This document shows, one piece after another, positions 32,471 through 43,198 of a stretch of 64,000 nucleotides of DNA; positions within the stretch are counted from its first letter, which is position 1; every line of letters begins with the position of its first letter. The stretch comes from Pelobates cultripes (taxonomy: Eukaryota; Chordata; Amphibia; Anura; Pelobatidae): assembly GCA_933207985.1 (NCBI GenBank), contig OW240921.1:114702021-114766020 (forward strand). Reading direction: 5' to 3'. The notes under the pieces were generated by a model. The model saw only the letters and a list, made by a program, of their open reading frames with translations. It was not told the DNA's origin and made no database searches. Made by a program: the position numbers and the translations under genes.

Positions 32471-33724
32471 GATGAAATTCTTCTGGAAAATCCTCATCCT
32501 CCATTGGGCCCATCTTGTCAGTCCGATGGTGGAGGACATTGATCCTAACAGGCTCATGCATCTTTCTGCTGAGGTCAGATTGGATGCCAACATGTCTTTG
32601 ACTTTGTTCATCAACTTCGTACCTCTTTCTGGAGACAGTTGCACTGTGCCTGCTAGAGTGTTGAATATGGCCCCCAAATATTTCATCTCCTGAGCCGGCT
32701 GTAATTGGCTCTTGTTCTCGTTTAACTTCCAACCATGACGGCGTAGAAAACGTAGACAAACCTGCCCATGGGTCTGAAGGGTATCTGTGTCTTCTGCCAA
32801 GATGAGGATGTCTTCTAAGTAATGGTAAATGGCTATGCCCTTTTTCCTGAGCTCCGCAATCAAAACAATCAAGACCTTGGAGAATGTTCTTGGAGCTGTG
32901 CTGAGACCGAACGGCAGGGCTCGGAATTGAAAATGCCCTTGTTCCACCGCAAACCGAAGGAATTTCTGATGTTCTGGAGCAATGGGGATGTGGAAATAAG
33001 CGTCTGCCAAGTCTATAGAAATCATCCATTGGTGTGGAAAAACGACCTTTATGATGGATTGAATAGACTCCATCTTGAACTTCCGGATGAGGAGATGCTG
33101 ATTTAGTCTGCTTAAGTCTAAGATAGGTCTCCAACCACCTGAAGCTTTTCTGGTGAGAAACAGGTGAGAGTAAAACCCTTGACCTTGCTGTCGCTGAGGA
33201 ACTGAAATGATGACATTTCCTTCCTGGAGTGTCGAGATGAAATCTTTTAAGGCCTGTCTTTTTTCTGCATCTCCTGGCCATTTGGTCGTTTGAAAGGAGT
33301 AAGCTGGAGGGGGTCTGAAGAATTCTAAACGATATCCTCTTCTTATGATATCCAACACCCATTTGTCTGTGGTGGATAGTTCCCATACGTCTTGGAAGAG
33401 TAACAGACGTGCCCCCACACCTACTGACTGGGGGGAAGACCAGTCATAAAGATCTGGGGTTCTTGTGGAACGAGGCGCCTCTAGATTTACCGCCTCTGGT
33501 AGATGACTGTCCACCTCTCCAAGGCTGGGATCTTCCATGCTCTCTTCCTGCCTTGTAAGATCTGGCATCTTGAAAGGAAAAATAGTCTGGATATCGTTTG
33601 GATCGAAAGGAACCTCTGGGTTTACGATCCTGCGGGAGAAAAGCTCTTTTGCCTTCGGCTGCTCTTTTAATACATTCATCCAAGTTTTTTCCAAACAACA
33701 TGTCGCCGTGGAAAGGTAAGGCAC
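32405..33724 (-). CDS. DIRS reverse transcriptase
   Basis: 439-residue frame; recognisable polymerase starts near residue 105 (GARLLLFQDVWE). Motifs: SHLFLTRKASGGWRPILDLS, MISIDLADAYFHIPI, FRALPFGLSTAPRTFSK, and the catalytic box HYLEDILILAED, where the first aspartate of the expected YLDD is glutamate. The domain ends LGSMSSTIGLTRWAQWRMR; the frame then runs into a stop at 32405 while the RNase H continues in another frame, so a frame break lies between about 32490 and 32405. Both defects point to an inactive polymerase. Confidence 0.85.
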   Translation of the reverse strand: MPYLSTATCCLEKTWMNVLKEQPKAKELFSRRIVNPEVPFDPNDIQTIFPFKMPDLTRQEESMEDPSLGEVDSHLPEAVNLEAPRSTRTPDLYDWSSPQSVGVGARLLLFQDVWELSTTDKWVLDIIRRGYRLEFFRPPPAYSFQTTKWPGDAEKRQALKDFISTLQEGNVIISVPQRQQGQGFYSHLFLTRKASGGWRPILDLSRLNQHLLIRKFKMESIQSIIKVVFPHQWMISIDLADAYFHIPIAPEHQKFLRFAVEQGHFQFRALPFGLSTAPRTFSKVLIVLIAELRKKGIAIYHYLEDILILAEDTDTLQTHGQVCLRFLRRHGWKLNENKSQLQPAQEMKYLGAIFNTLAGTVQLSPERGTKLMNKVKDMLASNLTSAERCMSLLGSMSSTIGLTRWAQWRMRIFQKNFILNSDREVHFSLSRFPLRSINL

Positions 33725-33938
33725 ATAAACTAGATTTAGAAGAGGTATCTGCTATCCAGGACCTTAACCATAAAGCCCTTCTGGCTGAAACAGAGAGGGC
33801 CATATTTCTGGCAAAGGCCTTAACCAGATCCACCGAAGCGTCAGACGTAAAGTCTACTGCAAGCTTTATATCTTTTAGACTTTCCAGAAGACTGGATCTG
33901 CTCCTGCCTCTTTGGATGTCTGCCTCTAGATTTTCCAT
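33444..33938 (-). CDS. DIRS gag-like protein, C-terminal part
   Basis: 164-residue frame. The middle contains ARRALWLRSWIADTSSK and LPFHGDMLFGKNLDE, typical of the end of amphibian DIRS gag proteins, followed by an arginine/glycine/serine-rich tail that may bind nucleic acid. The N terminus is missing because the element is truncated just upstream. The frame overlaps the start of the polymerase frame. Confidence 0.7.
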   Translation of the reverse strand: MENLEADIQRGRSRSSLLESLKDIKLAVDFTSDASVDLVKAFARNMALSVSARRALWLRSWIADTSSKSSLCALPFHGDMLFGKNLDECIKRAAEGKRAFLPQDRKPRGSFRSKRYPDYFSFQDARSYKAGREHGRSQPWRGGQSSTRGGKSRGASFHKNPRSL

Positions 33939-33999
33939 CCAGATCTTTAAAGCTCTGGAAACTGAAGTGAGAGCGACTGCTGGATGGAGGCGTAAAATT

Positions 34000-35137
34000 A
34001 GACACTTATCATTTATTTTTTCACATGTTCTTTATGGCACTTTATAGCCACCAACGTATATTTCTAAAGCATAAATGAGCTTTTAACTAAAGATTATTTT
34101 CCCAAATAAAAAACTAATAGTAGCTTACTTCTTTTCACCTCTCAGAAACCAAATATGGAACATTAGGACACATACATTCCAGTGAAATGTCAGTGAAAGT
34201 ACCTTGACATAGACCCTGCTGTTGTTTTGCTCTAAGTAAAGCTGCTATTTTGGCTTTTATCCTTGAGTGCCTGGATCAATATTTATTTTCTATATCTGGA
34301 AGTGAGACCTGGCTGTTCTAAGTTCCTGAGCACCCAGGAAGCCTGGAAAGTGCAGTGTCCATTATCTTTTCTAGAAGTATAGTACCTGAACTAGGGGTTG
34401 CCAAGGTCCTTCTCTGCATCCCCAGCAAATCAACATTTCAGAAATAACTACTACAACTCTGTCCCCTCTCAACTGTCAGTAAGAAATAGTTGCGAATGAA
34501 CAATGGAGTAATTGTACATGCATACAGCTCATTTTTATTAACAAATGTATTCATCCAACATTGATGCACATTGATTGCACTGAACAGGACAACATTTCCT
34601 GAAAAGATTAGTGTTACTCACTCAAGTCCAAATTGTATCAAATTAAAATCTTTTTTCAAATAAGTTATGTTTTCCTACATTTTGTTGTTCATATTTTTTA
34701 AACTACAATTCGTCATTTAGTGAATAACATGATAACATTGATTTGCTCATAAAAAACACCTTAGTAACATAAGTGTACTTTAAGTCCACCGTGCTTTTGG
34801 TACCTATTTTTTTTAGATTTATAAACCTGATTTGCACCCAAATTTCAAACAAGCAAAGTATGCAGAAGGAATATGAATACATTTGTTAAGCATTATTTTA
34901 CAACATAATATTAATAAAACATTAATTCATCATCTCACTCTTTCTTTCCTTTGCCTTGTATTACTAATTAATATTTGGAAGGTTCTCCTGTAATTATTGC
35001 ATTAGTGCAGCCATTAACATTAGGAACTTTGAAAGTGAGTAATTTTATTTCATTGATTTATATATATTTTTCTTGCATTGTATGTAATGCATTATTTATA
35101 TAATGTATTTAAAAATAAGGGCTCACTAACCCCATTG
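34000..35137. repeat. Duplicated 3' flank of methyltransferase copy B
   Basis: Similar to 5280-6440 beside copy A, with scattered indels. Non-coding. Confidence 0.75.
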
Positions 35138-35501
35138 TTATAGATTTTACTTTTTAATAGCCCTTATAAAATAAAGATGATCATAATCAACCACCTCATT
35201 GACTATTTTGCTTTTCCGTACCTCACATCGCTCAATCGCAAGACCTGAAATCTTCCAGAGCTTCTTTTATAAACTTTTCATCGCACCCTAAAATATTGTA
35301 CTTTTCCTCACCAACAGTGTAAAATGCACCATTATAAGCACCTATTAATAACAGGCGTCCTCCTAGTTTTAGCATCACCTTTTGGTAACAATCACCTTTT
35401 GGTAACACAGCCGGGTCCGTAGGGTTGGCTTTGCTGAAATCACATTTTAAGATGCGTTTGATGTTCTACATTGGTCATTTTCCTTTTCTTTAAAATAATC
35501 A
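35138..35501 (-). pseudogene. Methyltransferase copy B, broken exon 3
   Basis: Begins after an intact TTTTTTAG acceptor and is clearly the same exon as in copies A and C. One base is lost near the CAATGTAGAAC stretch (35460-35475), which shifts the frame. About 100 bp covering the LPKADCVLS to SNMKKI region is missing near 35375-35400, with a short TCACCTTTTGGTAACA duplication at the deletion point. A second small indel affects the AGLAIERC region. The exon cannot encode a working C-terminal half. Confidence 0.85.
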
Positions 35502-35734
35502 CTAAAAAAGAGAGCTAGTGTAGTTATTGTACTAAATGCATTGCAATCAGAGTATTGTAAGAAACGTTTGTACAGTTTGTTATAAACACAAACTATGTCT
35601 ATTTATTTTATCCATTCTATTTACAGGTGTGCTTTTGAAATTAAGGGGAAACTGTAAGCTCCATAATTGCTTCAAATGGCACGTTTTACCCAGCTATTAC
35701 TACTATTATTGTCGGAGTGACAGACACAAGAGGC

Positions 35735-35990
35735 ATTGGAACCCTGCAATGAAAATATTGCCATTCCTGAAGAATACTGATTCCTCTTCTTTAACTGTCA
35801 CTAGTCTAATACTATCCTTACCTTTTTGTGTCATTTTACCCCACTCCCTCTAGCATGAAAGCTCATTGAACAGGGCCCTCAACCCCTCTGTTCCTGTGTG
35901 TCCAACTTGTCTGGTTACAACTACATGTCTGTTCGTCCACCCATTGTAAAGCGCTGCCGAATTTGATGGCGCTACATAAATAACATAACA
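35735..35990 (+). mobile_element. L2-type LINE 3' end
   Basis: Matches the 3' end of the L2 copy at 25821-26035 (reverse strand), including TCCACCCATTGTAAAGCGCT, and ends in an ATAATA-type tail. It sits where exon 2 of copy B would be expected. Confidence 0.8.
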
Positions 35991-35999
35991 ATAATACAA

Positions 36000-36560
36000 T
36001 GTTTTTTGTTTTAGGTTTAAATCTAGAGGGACTTGGCACTCAAATTTATTTTGAGGGATATTTTGGAGATAACTAACCAAATATTTGCTTTCCTGTTAAT
36101 ATTGTAAAATTGAAATAATAAATGTCTCCTCTCTCTACTCCCTCTTTACCCCCCCATCTCTTCTTTTTCTAAAAGCACTTTTCAATAACCTTGACTTATT
36201 TACAAAATGTTTTTCTCCTATTTTCAATACCCTATGAGTTTCATGGGTTGATTACCCATTCAAGATCCCAGCTTTTCCCTGTTTCTCTCCTGTATTCTCA
36301 GCTACTGCCCCACTAGTTACTTTCTAACTTCTCACTAGCGCTATTTACTTGGTGTGGAAATTACACTTAAATCTTTTTTGAGAGTGGGATTTTCTTCAAT
36401 ATTGAATAAACACACGCTCTAGAATCACATTGTCATCTTTGCATAAATTGCCCTAATGATTGTCTTTACATATGACTTCTGTTCTTACATGCTCTATGTA
36501 AATCTATTTCTGTTTTGTTAATAAAAGCCTAGAAACAGCAATCTGTTATTAAACTGTATA
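36000..36560. repeat. Remains of intron 1 of copy B, shared with copy C
   Basis: Similar to 55985-56560 in intron 1 of copy C, and at its end (36440-36560) to 9400-9590 in copy A. Exon 2 must have been lost by deletion on its left side. Confidence 0.75.
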
Positions 36561-36665
36561 AAATAAAATAGACAAAAAAATCACAATTTAAAAATCTAAA
36601 AGATGAAAATATGTGATAAAAGTAGATGCTGCTCGACACATGAAAGGTTATTCCTACCTATTGAC

Positions 36666-37330
36666 CTTAAGAAGGAGTCAGTGCTTCAGAAAATTGTCCT
36701 TAATTCTTAGAAAAAGGAAAAAATGATAATTTACAACCATATACTCTTATAGGTATAGTCTTTATACACCTACACAATGGTAAGTAGGCCTTAGCAAAAC
36801 AAATTCACTGTGTGCCTGATACTGTGGTCAGCAATAGGGTGGTGTTGAAAATCCACAGCTTAGTGTTGCAGTTATGATCTAGCAGAAATTTTTCTAAGCG
36901 GGATATTCTCAAACACAGTTTATTAGAAAAAACATTTTTGTGTAGAAGTAAAAATATAAATACAAGAAGTAGTAAAACATTCAAGAAGTGGTATATAGTT
37001 CAAATCGTAACCACTAAATAGTCCAGTGTAAGCAGTTGAGCAGTAGAGTTACCCTTTCGTTAAAGCAGATTAAGCAGTAGACAGTTCTCTCTTCAAGCTG
37101 CAATGATGATAGTGAAGACCGGAGGGACACTGTTATCTCAGTCCGCTGCAAATTACTGCTGGAACTGGAGAAATGCAGATGAATAAGAATTTCAAGAATC
37201 TATGTCTCATAGAATATATACCCTCTAAGATTGTGATGCCTGTCAAAGTTTCTTAAAGGTACCTACGTTCTTCTATGGCAAAACTTTTCATGTGTGAGCC
37301 ATCATTCCATTCAAATAACACAGAAAGCTG
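36666..37330. repeat. Left arm of long inverted repeat
   Basis: Complementary to 44495-45218 over most of its length. It lacks about 75 bp present in the right arm, precisely the part holding the hammerhead-like core. Confidence 0.8.
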
Positions 37331-37469
37331 GAGAGAAAATCTATGGGAAAATAATTTAGCAATGCTTCGTAGAAAAGTTTTTATTGAGAGTAGAAAATAA
37401 AAAATATAAAATAAAAAATAAAATAATCAAACATAATAAATAAAAATGTAAAAAAAATGTATTAATAAA

Positions 37470-38460
37470 TTATTTTTTGACTAGCCCAAAAATGGAGATT
37501 TAGAGATTATTGACTATTCTAGCTCTGCATTTAGTCCAAAAGGGACTAAGGTTTTCAAACTGTGGATCCAAAACATTTATTGTCTGATTAATTGTTTACT
37601 TAGATCACCATCTCTCCATGGTGTGTGTACTAGTAGGATCCCACAGCATTTAAGAGTTTTGGGGTCACCATTATGGACTTCCATAACATGTTTAGATAAA
37701 GTGTGGTTTTCACACATTTTTTTAATGTTGTAAATATGTTCTCTTAGTCTGATTTTTTTAGCTTTCGTTTAGTTTGACCCACATATTGAAGACCGCATTC
37801 ATATTCTAATAAATATATGACCTGCTTGGAATGACACGTGATGCAGTCTTCAATATTGTAGGATCTATTGGTTTTATATGATTTAAAACTAATTGTTTTT
37901 CCAAAAGGTGGCCCTGTCATCTTGAAAATATTGCACTGACCACATTTATAAAAACCTTTATTGTCATTTAAAAAATGTTGGTTTTTTTCTCAGAAAAGTG
38001 TGTACTATTTTTTTGTTTTATAGTTTGTGCTCCTCTAAATAATATCTTTGGTTTTTGAGGTAGAATTGTGCCTAAAGTAGGGTCCTGAATTAGAAAATGC
38101 CAATTTTTATGAATCATTTTTCTTAAGATTGCGGATTATGAACTGTAATTGAAAAAAAAGGGACAATTAAAATTATCATCCATTTTTTGGTCCTGAGATT
38201 GTAATATTTGCATTCTCTCCAAATTATTAACTTTTTGTATCGATTTCCTTAATAGTTCTTTGCTATAGTTTTTTCTTCAAATTGTTGTTTAATTATTTCT
38301 GTTTGTTGTTGACAGACTAACTCGTCTGTACAGTTCTTTTTAATTCTGCGAAATTGTCCCAAAGGGACATTATCAATCCAGGGCGGGTAGTGACAACTAG
38401 AATTCCGGATAAAACTATTAACATCCACACGTTTAAAGAAATTCCTAAAGCACTATAAGA
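37470..38460 (-). mobile_element. Penelope-like element, C-terminal part with GIY-YIG endonuclease
   Basis: On the minus strand one reads VDVNSFIRNSSCHY-type sequence (near 38410), the linker with CGQCNIFKMTGPPF (near 37930), SYKTNRSYNIEDCITCHSKQ and VIYLLEYECGLQYVGQTKRK (37870-37760), the GIY-YIG core. It overlaps in content with the plus-strand copy at 39730-40335, so the two form a large inverted repeat. Frame breaks are present. Confidence 0.78.
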
Positions 38461-39096
38461 ATTAAATGAGAATAAAAATATATTTCAAATTAAATGTACA
38501 GATAAAGGTGGAGGAATTGTAATTTTGGTCACTATATATAATGAAGAAGAATGTAATAGAGTTTTAAAAGATACAACCACTTACGAAATTTTAAATAGAG
38601 ATCCCACAAAAGAGACCCAGAAGTAACTACATATGCTCCTAGAAAAAGAAAGGATTTTAGGTATTTTAACTAAAAAAGAATATACTTAAGTTTCAATCAC
38701 ACACCCTATCAAACCAGTGTTTTACTTTCTACCAAAAATGCACAAAAACCTCAAAAAAAACCTTGGTAGACCAATTATTTCAAGTATAGACTCCTTGACT
38801 GCTAATCTATCTCAATACATAGACGTTCTCCTACTACCTTATGTTTAGACGTCGAAGTCTTATTTAAAAGACAGTGGAGAACTCCTTACACTAGTAGAGG
38901 GTAAATTATGGAGCAAGAATCTCTGGCTTGTAACATGTGATGTTACATCAATATAAACTGTTATCAAACATCATTTAGGTCTTCAAGCAATCCGATATAC
39001 TCTCTATCAAAAAGGAGACATGCATTTAGAGCAGATAGAGTTTTTAATAGAATGTATTAATTTTATATTAACCAATAATTTTTTTTGGTACAATCA

Positions 39097-39100
<4 letters not shown>

Positions 39101-39135
<35 letters not shown>

Positions 39136-39364
39136 CCAAATACTTGCACTCCAGTTGTATTCTCATAAAGCCCGGTGCTGATCAAGCAAAATAATATATA
39201 CAGGAAAGTAGAAAATAGCACTCTAAGGACTTCAAAAAGGTATCCTGACGAAAGTTCTGCTATAGAACTGAAACGTTGAAATATTGTGGCAGTTGCTGAA
39301 TAAAAGCTAAGTTATTTTTTCACAATACCTTTTTGAAGTCCTTAGAGTGCTATTTTCTACTTTC

Positions 39365-39415
<51 letters not shown>

Positions 39416-39418
39416 TAT
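39101..39418. mobile_element. Short hairpin element inserted in the Penelope polymerase
   Basis: Bounded by (AT)n tracts (about 39099-39130 and 39370-39415). It contains a perfect 50-bp inverted repeat, 39194-39243 and 39325-39374, with an 81-nt loop that holds a hammerhead-like core. It splits the polymerase reading frame just before the GTAMGTKF motif. Confidence 0.65.
39245..39274 (+). ncRNA. Hammerhead-ribozyme-like core in a hairpin loop
   Basis: CTGACGA (39245-39251), a perfect 6-bp stem II AGTTCT/AGAACT (39253-39258 with 39264-39269), GAAAC (39270-39274). This is the best stem II in the window. The cleavage triplet expected near 39300 is not clear (GCTG where GTC would be expected by comparison with 4415-4417). 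Confidence 0.45.
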
Positions 39419-40384
39419 ACAAGTAACAGGCACGGCTATGGGGACTAAATTCACACCCAGTTATGCCAACATCTTCATGACCTTCTGGGAACAATTGTTC
39501 ATTTGGGAGAGTCATCCCTGGGTGGCAAATCTGGTCCTCTATAGATGCTATATAGATGACTTGTTTTTTTATTTGGGAATGAGAAGAACTTTTACTAGAA
39601 TTTTCAAAGTATATTAACACAAATGATTTTAATTTATCCTTCACTTACAAATACCACCGCTCAGAAATAGATTTTTTATACTTAGTGCTCTATGTTGATC
39701 AAGATGGCCTAAAAACAAGGACTTTCTTTAAAAGTGTGGATGTTAATAGTTTTATCCTGAATTCTAGTTGTCACTACCTGTTTTGGACCATTAATGTCCC
39801 TTTGGGACAATTTCGCAGAATTAAAAAGAACTGTGCAGACGGGTTAGTCTGCCATCAGCAAACAGAAATATTTAAACAACAATTTGAAGAAGAAAAAAAC
39901 TATAGCAAAGATCTATTAAGGAAATCGATACAAAAAGTTAATAATTTTGGAGAGATTACAAATATTACAATCTCTGGACCAAAACAACGGTTGATAACAA
40001 TTGTAATTGTCCCCTTATTTTTAATTACAGTTCACAATCTGCTATTTAAGAAAAATAATTAATAAAAAAATTTCATTTTCTACTTCAGGACCCCACTTTA
40101 GGCACAATTATACTTCAAAAACCAAATATATTTTTTAGAGGAGCACCAACTATATATAAAAAAAATAGTACACACTTTTTAAGCCCCTGAGACAAATTTT
40201 TTTTTTTTTTTAGATGACAATAAAGGTTTTTATAAATGTGGTCAGTGCAATATTTTCAAGATGACAGGGCCACCTTTTGTTAAAACAACTAGTTTTAAAT
40301 CATATAAAACCAATAGATCCTACTTATTAGTGTAGGTAAAGGATGCTTCCGCTGATAGGGACAAGAATTCTGCAAACTAGTACA

Positions 40385-41745
40385 TTAGTGGGGTGGGGTG
40401 CACTTCATATCTGAGAGTCAAATAGAAGCTTCAAATACCACGGTTACATCGGAGTTTAAAAAAAGTCAATTTTTTTGGTGCTAAATAGTACATTAGTGGG
40501 ATAGTACATTAGTGGGGTGCACTTCATATCGGAGACTCAAATAGAATCATCAAATACTGCTGTCACATTGCAGTTTTAAAACTTAAAATTATTTGGGTGC
40601 TAAACTGCTAAATATTATTTTAGTGGGGTGCACTTCATATCTGTGAGTCAAATAGAAGCGTCTAATAGTGTGCTTACAGCGCATTGGTAAAGATTCTTAT
40701 TTTCTGGGTGTTAATCTGCAAAATGGTACATTTTGTGGCCTGCTCTTCATATCTGAGTGTCAAATAGAACCGTCTAATAGTGTGCTTACTGCGCAGTTGT
40801 AAACATTCTAATTGTTTTGGTGCTAAACTGCTAAATAGTAAATTTTGGGGCGTGCACTTCATATCTGAGAGTCAAATAGAAGCGTCTAATACTGCGGTTA
40901 CAGCGCAAATTGTAAACATTCAAATAGTTTTGCTGCTAAATAGTACATTTTGGGTGTGCTCTTCATATCTGAGAGTCAAATAGAAGCGTCAAATACTGCT
41001 GTCACATTGCAGTTTTAAAACTTAACATTTTTGGGGTGATAAACTGCTAAATAGTATTTTAGTGGGGTGCACTTCATATCTGAGAGTCAAATAGAAGCGT
41101 CTAATAGTGTGCTTACAGCGCACTTGTAAAAATTCTAATTTTCTGGGTGTTAATCTGCTAAATAGTACATTTTGTGGCCTGCTCTTCATATCTGAGAGTC
41201 AAATAGAAGCGTCTAATAGTGTGCTTACTGCGCAGTTGTAAACATTCTAATTGTGTTGGCGCTAAACTGCTAAATAGTACACTTTGAGGCGTGCACTTCA
41301 TATCTGAGAGTCATATAGAAGCGTCTAATAGTGTGCTTACAGCACAGTGGTAAACATTTTTATTTTCTGGGTGCTAATCTGCTAAATAGTACATTTTGTG
41401 GCCTGCTTTTCATATCTGAGAGTCAAATAGAAGTGTCAAATACTGCGGTTTCAGCGCAATTGTAAACATTCAAATTGTTTGCTGCTAAACTGCTAAATAG
41501 TACATTTTGGGTGTGCTCTTCATATCTTAGAGTCAAATAGAAGTGTCAAATACTGCTGTCACATTGCAGTTTAAAACTTAATTTTTTTGGGGGCGCTAAA
41601 CTGCTAAATAGTATTTTAGTAGGGAAAGTCAAATAGAAGCGTCTAATAGTGTGCTTACAGCACACTTGTAAAAATTCGAATTTTCTGGATGCTAATCTGC
41701 TAAATAGTACATTTTGGGGCATGCTCTTCATATCTACAAGTCATG
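40385..41745. repeat. Satellite, about 112-bp unit, roughly 13 copies
   Basis: The word CTTCATATCTGAGAGTCAAATAG recurs near 40403, 40522, 40633, 40745, 40857, 40961, 41072, 41184, 41297, 41409, 41518 and 41726, with a decayed copy near 41622. Spacing is 104-119 bp. Variants (GTGCACTTC against TGCTCTTC; ACTGCTGTCACATTGCAG at about 40550, 40995 and 41553) suggest a higher-order unit of about four monomers. No function is apparent. Confidence 0.85.
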
Positions 41746-43180
41746 CTACAACAAAATTAAACAAGTTTTAAAATATGTATGGGCCAACCAGTGGCTGTAA
41801 ACAACAAAGTTTTACTGGTTACATTCATGACTACACACTCTAGTGAATAGTGAACATTACCTTCATGTAGTGTATTCTTTTTAAAAAAAAATCATACAGC
41901 ATCCTTTCATGTGCTTTTCAGATGTCATATTGCGAATTACCAATTTTTGTGTAGTCTGATTTTTTTATAAAAAGTGAAAAATAAGTGTTATTGTGATCGC
42001 TTCATATACAGAAGCATTAATATACATTTCTATGTTGTGTAACACAACTACAAAGTTAAAAAACAAACACCAAAACAACGTGCCAAACAATCTACCTGTG
42101 CATGGCTTGTGTGATACAATAAGTCTACATTTTAAAAATGCAATAACCCACAGAAGATGAGCGAGAATTGTTTTTGCAAATGGAACTTTGATTCGAATTT
42201 ACTACATCGGTCACTTGTAACATATAACACTTGTTACACAGATCTAAGTGATAGAAAACAGATTGATATTTTCTACACTAGAAACTACCAGATAACAAGC
42301 TGCTATATTTAAACCAGTGATCAATAGCTTAGAGGTACTTCAACAATATTGTAATTCTGGGGCAATACCCTCACAAGTCAAACTGAGAGGTCAGTTTATA
42401 GGGTAGCCTGGATACAATTCTAAAACAATTTCCATATGTCCTTTGCAGACTTTACATGCTGGAAAAACACACGTACCAGATTTAACAATCCATTTGTAGT
42501 TTCACAGTGAGGTGGGCAGTCCGGTGACCAGGACTGTCTGGGCGGCGGTCGGACGACCAGGACCCAGTATGCCTGTTGTTGAAGTTAGGAGTCACAGTGT
42601 GGAATGGATTAGCAAGGTCTGGTGCAGGGTAACCTCATGCCCCCTGGTGTTGAGCACCAGCATTTGTGCGGCCACATACCAGGACCCTGATTCAGCTTCA
42701 ATAAAAAGAGTACTGGATACCAGAAGCCATCACCAGACTGATCCGCAACTTGGAACAGGATGTGACATTCACTATGGCGGCTGTGCGCGCTTACGCCTGT
42801 CTGCTCTGCAGCGTAACTTCGGCCTTCCTGCTCACCGCCTCATGACACTGTGCGAGCAGTGTCGTCACTGCTGCCTTTATTTGTCGTTACTGCTGCCTTC
42901 CTTGCATGTGGTAGCTGTTTCTCAGGGTCCCTGTACGGAATGGAACCCTGATTCCCCGTTACCCGTGGTCATCATGGTAGGCGCAGAAACTGGCATCGAA
43001 AGTTTATATGGGTGACATCCGCATGCAAAGTCGTTGCCACGGGGATGTGCGATTGGCCCGAGGTTCTCTAGAGTTAACAAAGTGCCTGCGCAACTATAAT
43101 GTCAACAGCTACTCGGCGGAACAAAGTTGTCTTTTTTTTTTATATGTCCCAATATTTTGTGGGCTACCCTAATTAAAAAA
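41746..43180. other. Non-coding, with a GC-rich block of unknown origin
   Basis: AT-rich to about 42510. Then a GC-richer block 42512-43060 that is open for 167 codons on the plus strand but shows no family motif; I would not call it a gene. Confidence 0.35.
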
Positions 43181-43198
43181 AAATAAATATATATATAT

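Larger units (their letters stand above)
30144..33995 (-). mobile_element. DIRS-1-type retrotransposon, 5' truncated
   Basis: A tyrosine-recombinase retroelement on the minus strand. In its direction: the end of gag (33938-33444), reverse transcriptase (33724-32405), RNase H and tyrosine recombinase (within 33386-30531), then a 3' terminal region with inverted and direct repeats (30428-30144). The 5' end is cut at about 33995, where duplicated flank sequence of methyltransferase copy B resumes. It does not carry an integrase; DIRS elements insert through the recombinase and leave no target duplication. Confidence 0.88.
38440..40340 (+). mobile_element. Penelope-like element, reverse transcriptase part
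   Basis: Plus strand, several stops. Pieces in order: KCTDKGGGIVILV (near 38500), FYFLPKMHKNL and GRPIISSIDSLTANLSQYID (38720-38825), LTNNFFWYNQD (near 39080), then an insertion of about 315 bp, then VTGTAMGTKFTPSYANIFM and the catalytic CYIDDLFFY (39425-39575), the SSCHYLFW block (39760), and the linker to SYKTNRSYLL (40335). It ends before the GIY-YIG domain, the part that the minus-strand copy does have. Confidence 0.8.

Noticed and set aside
32822..33106. Plus-strand ORFs across the DIRS and gypsy elements (also 21552-21971, 19094-19318, 33598-34047)
   Set aside because: Antisense shadows of the retroelement coding frames.
30531..33386. Whole 951-codon minus-strand frame as one protein
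   Set aside because: Its first 300 or so residues are the wrong frame of the DIRS polymerase; only the part below about 32470 is real.
40385..41745. CRISPR-like array
   Set aside because: Repeats are about 112 bp, contiguous and diverged, with no constant repeat plus unique spacer pattern; eukaryotic satellite.
42512..43015. 167-codon plus-strand ORF
   Set aside because: GC-rich stretch between satellites, no motif, no recognisable homology; open frame is likely due to base composition.
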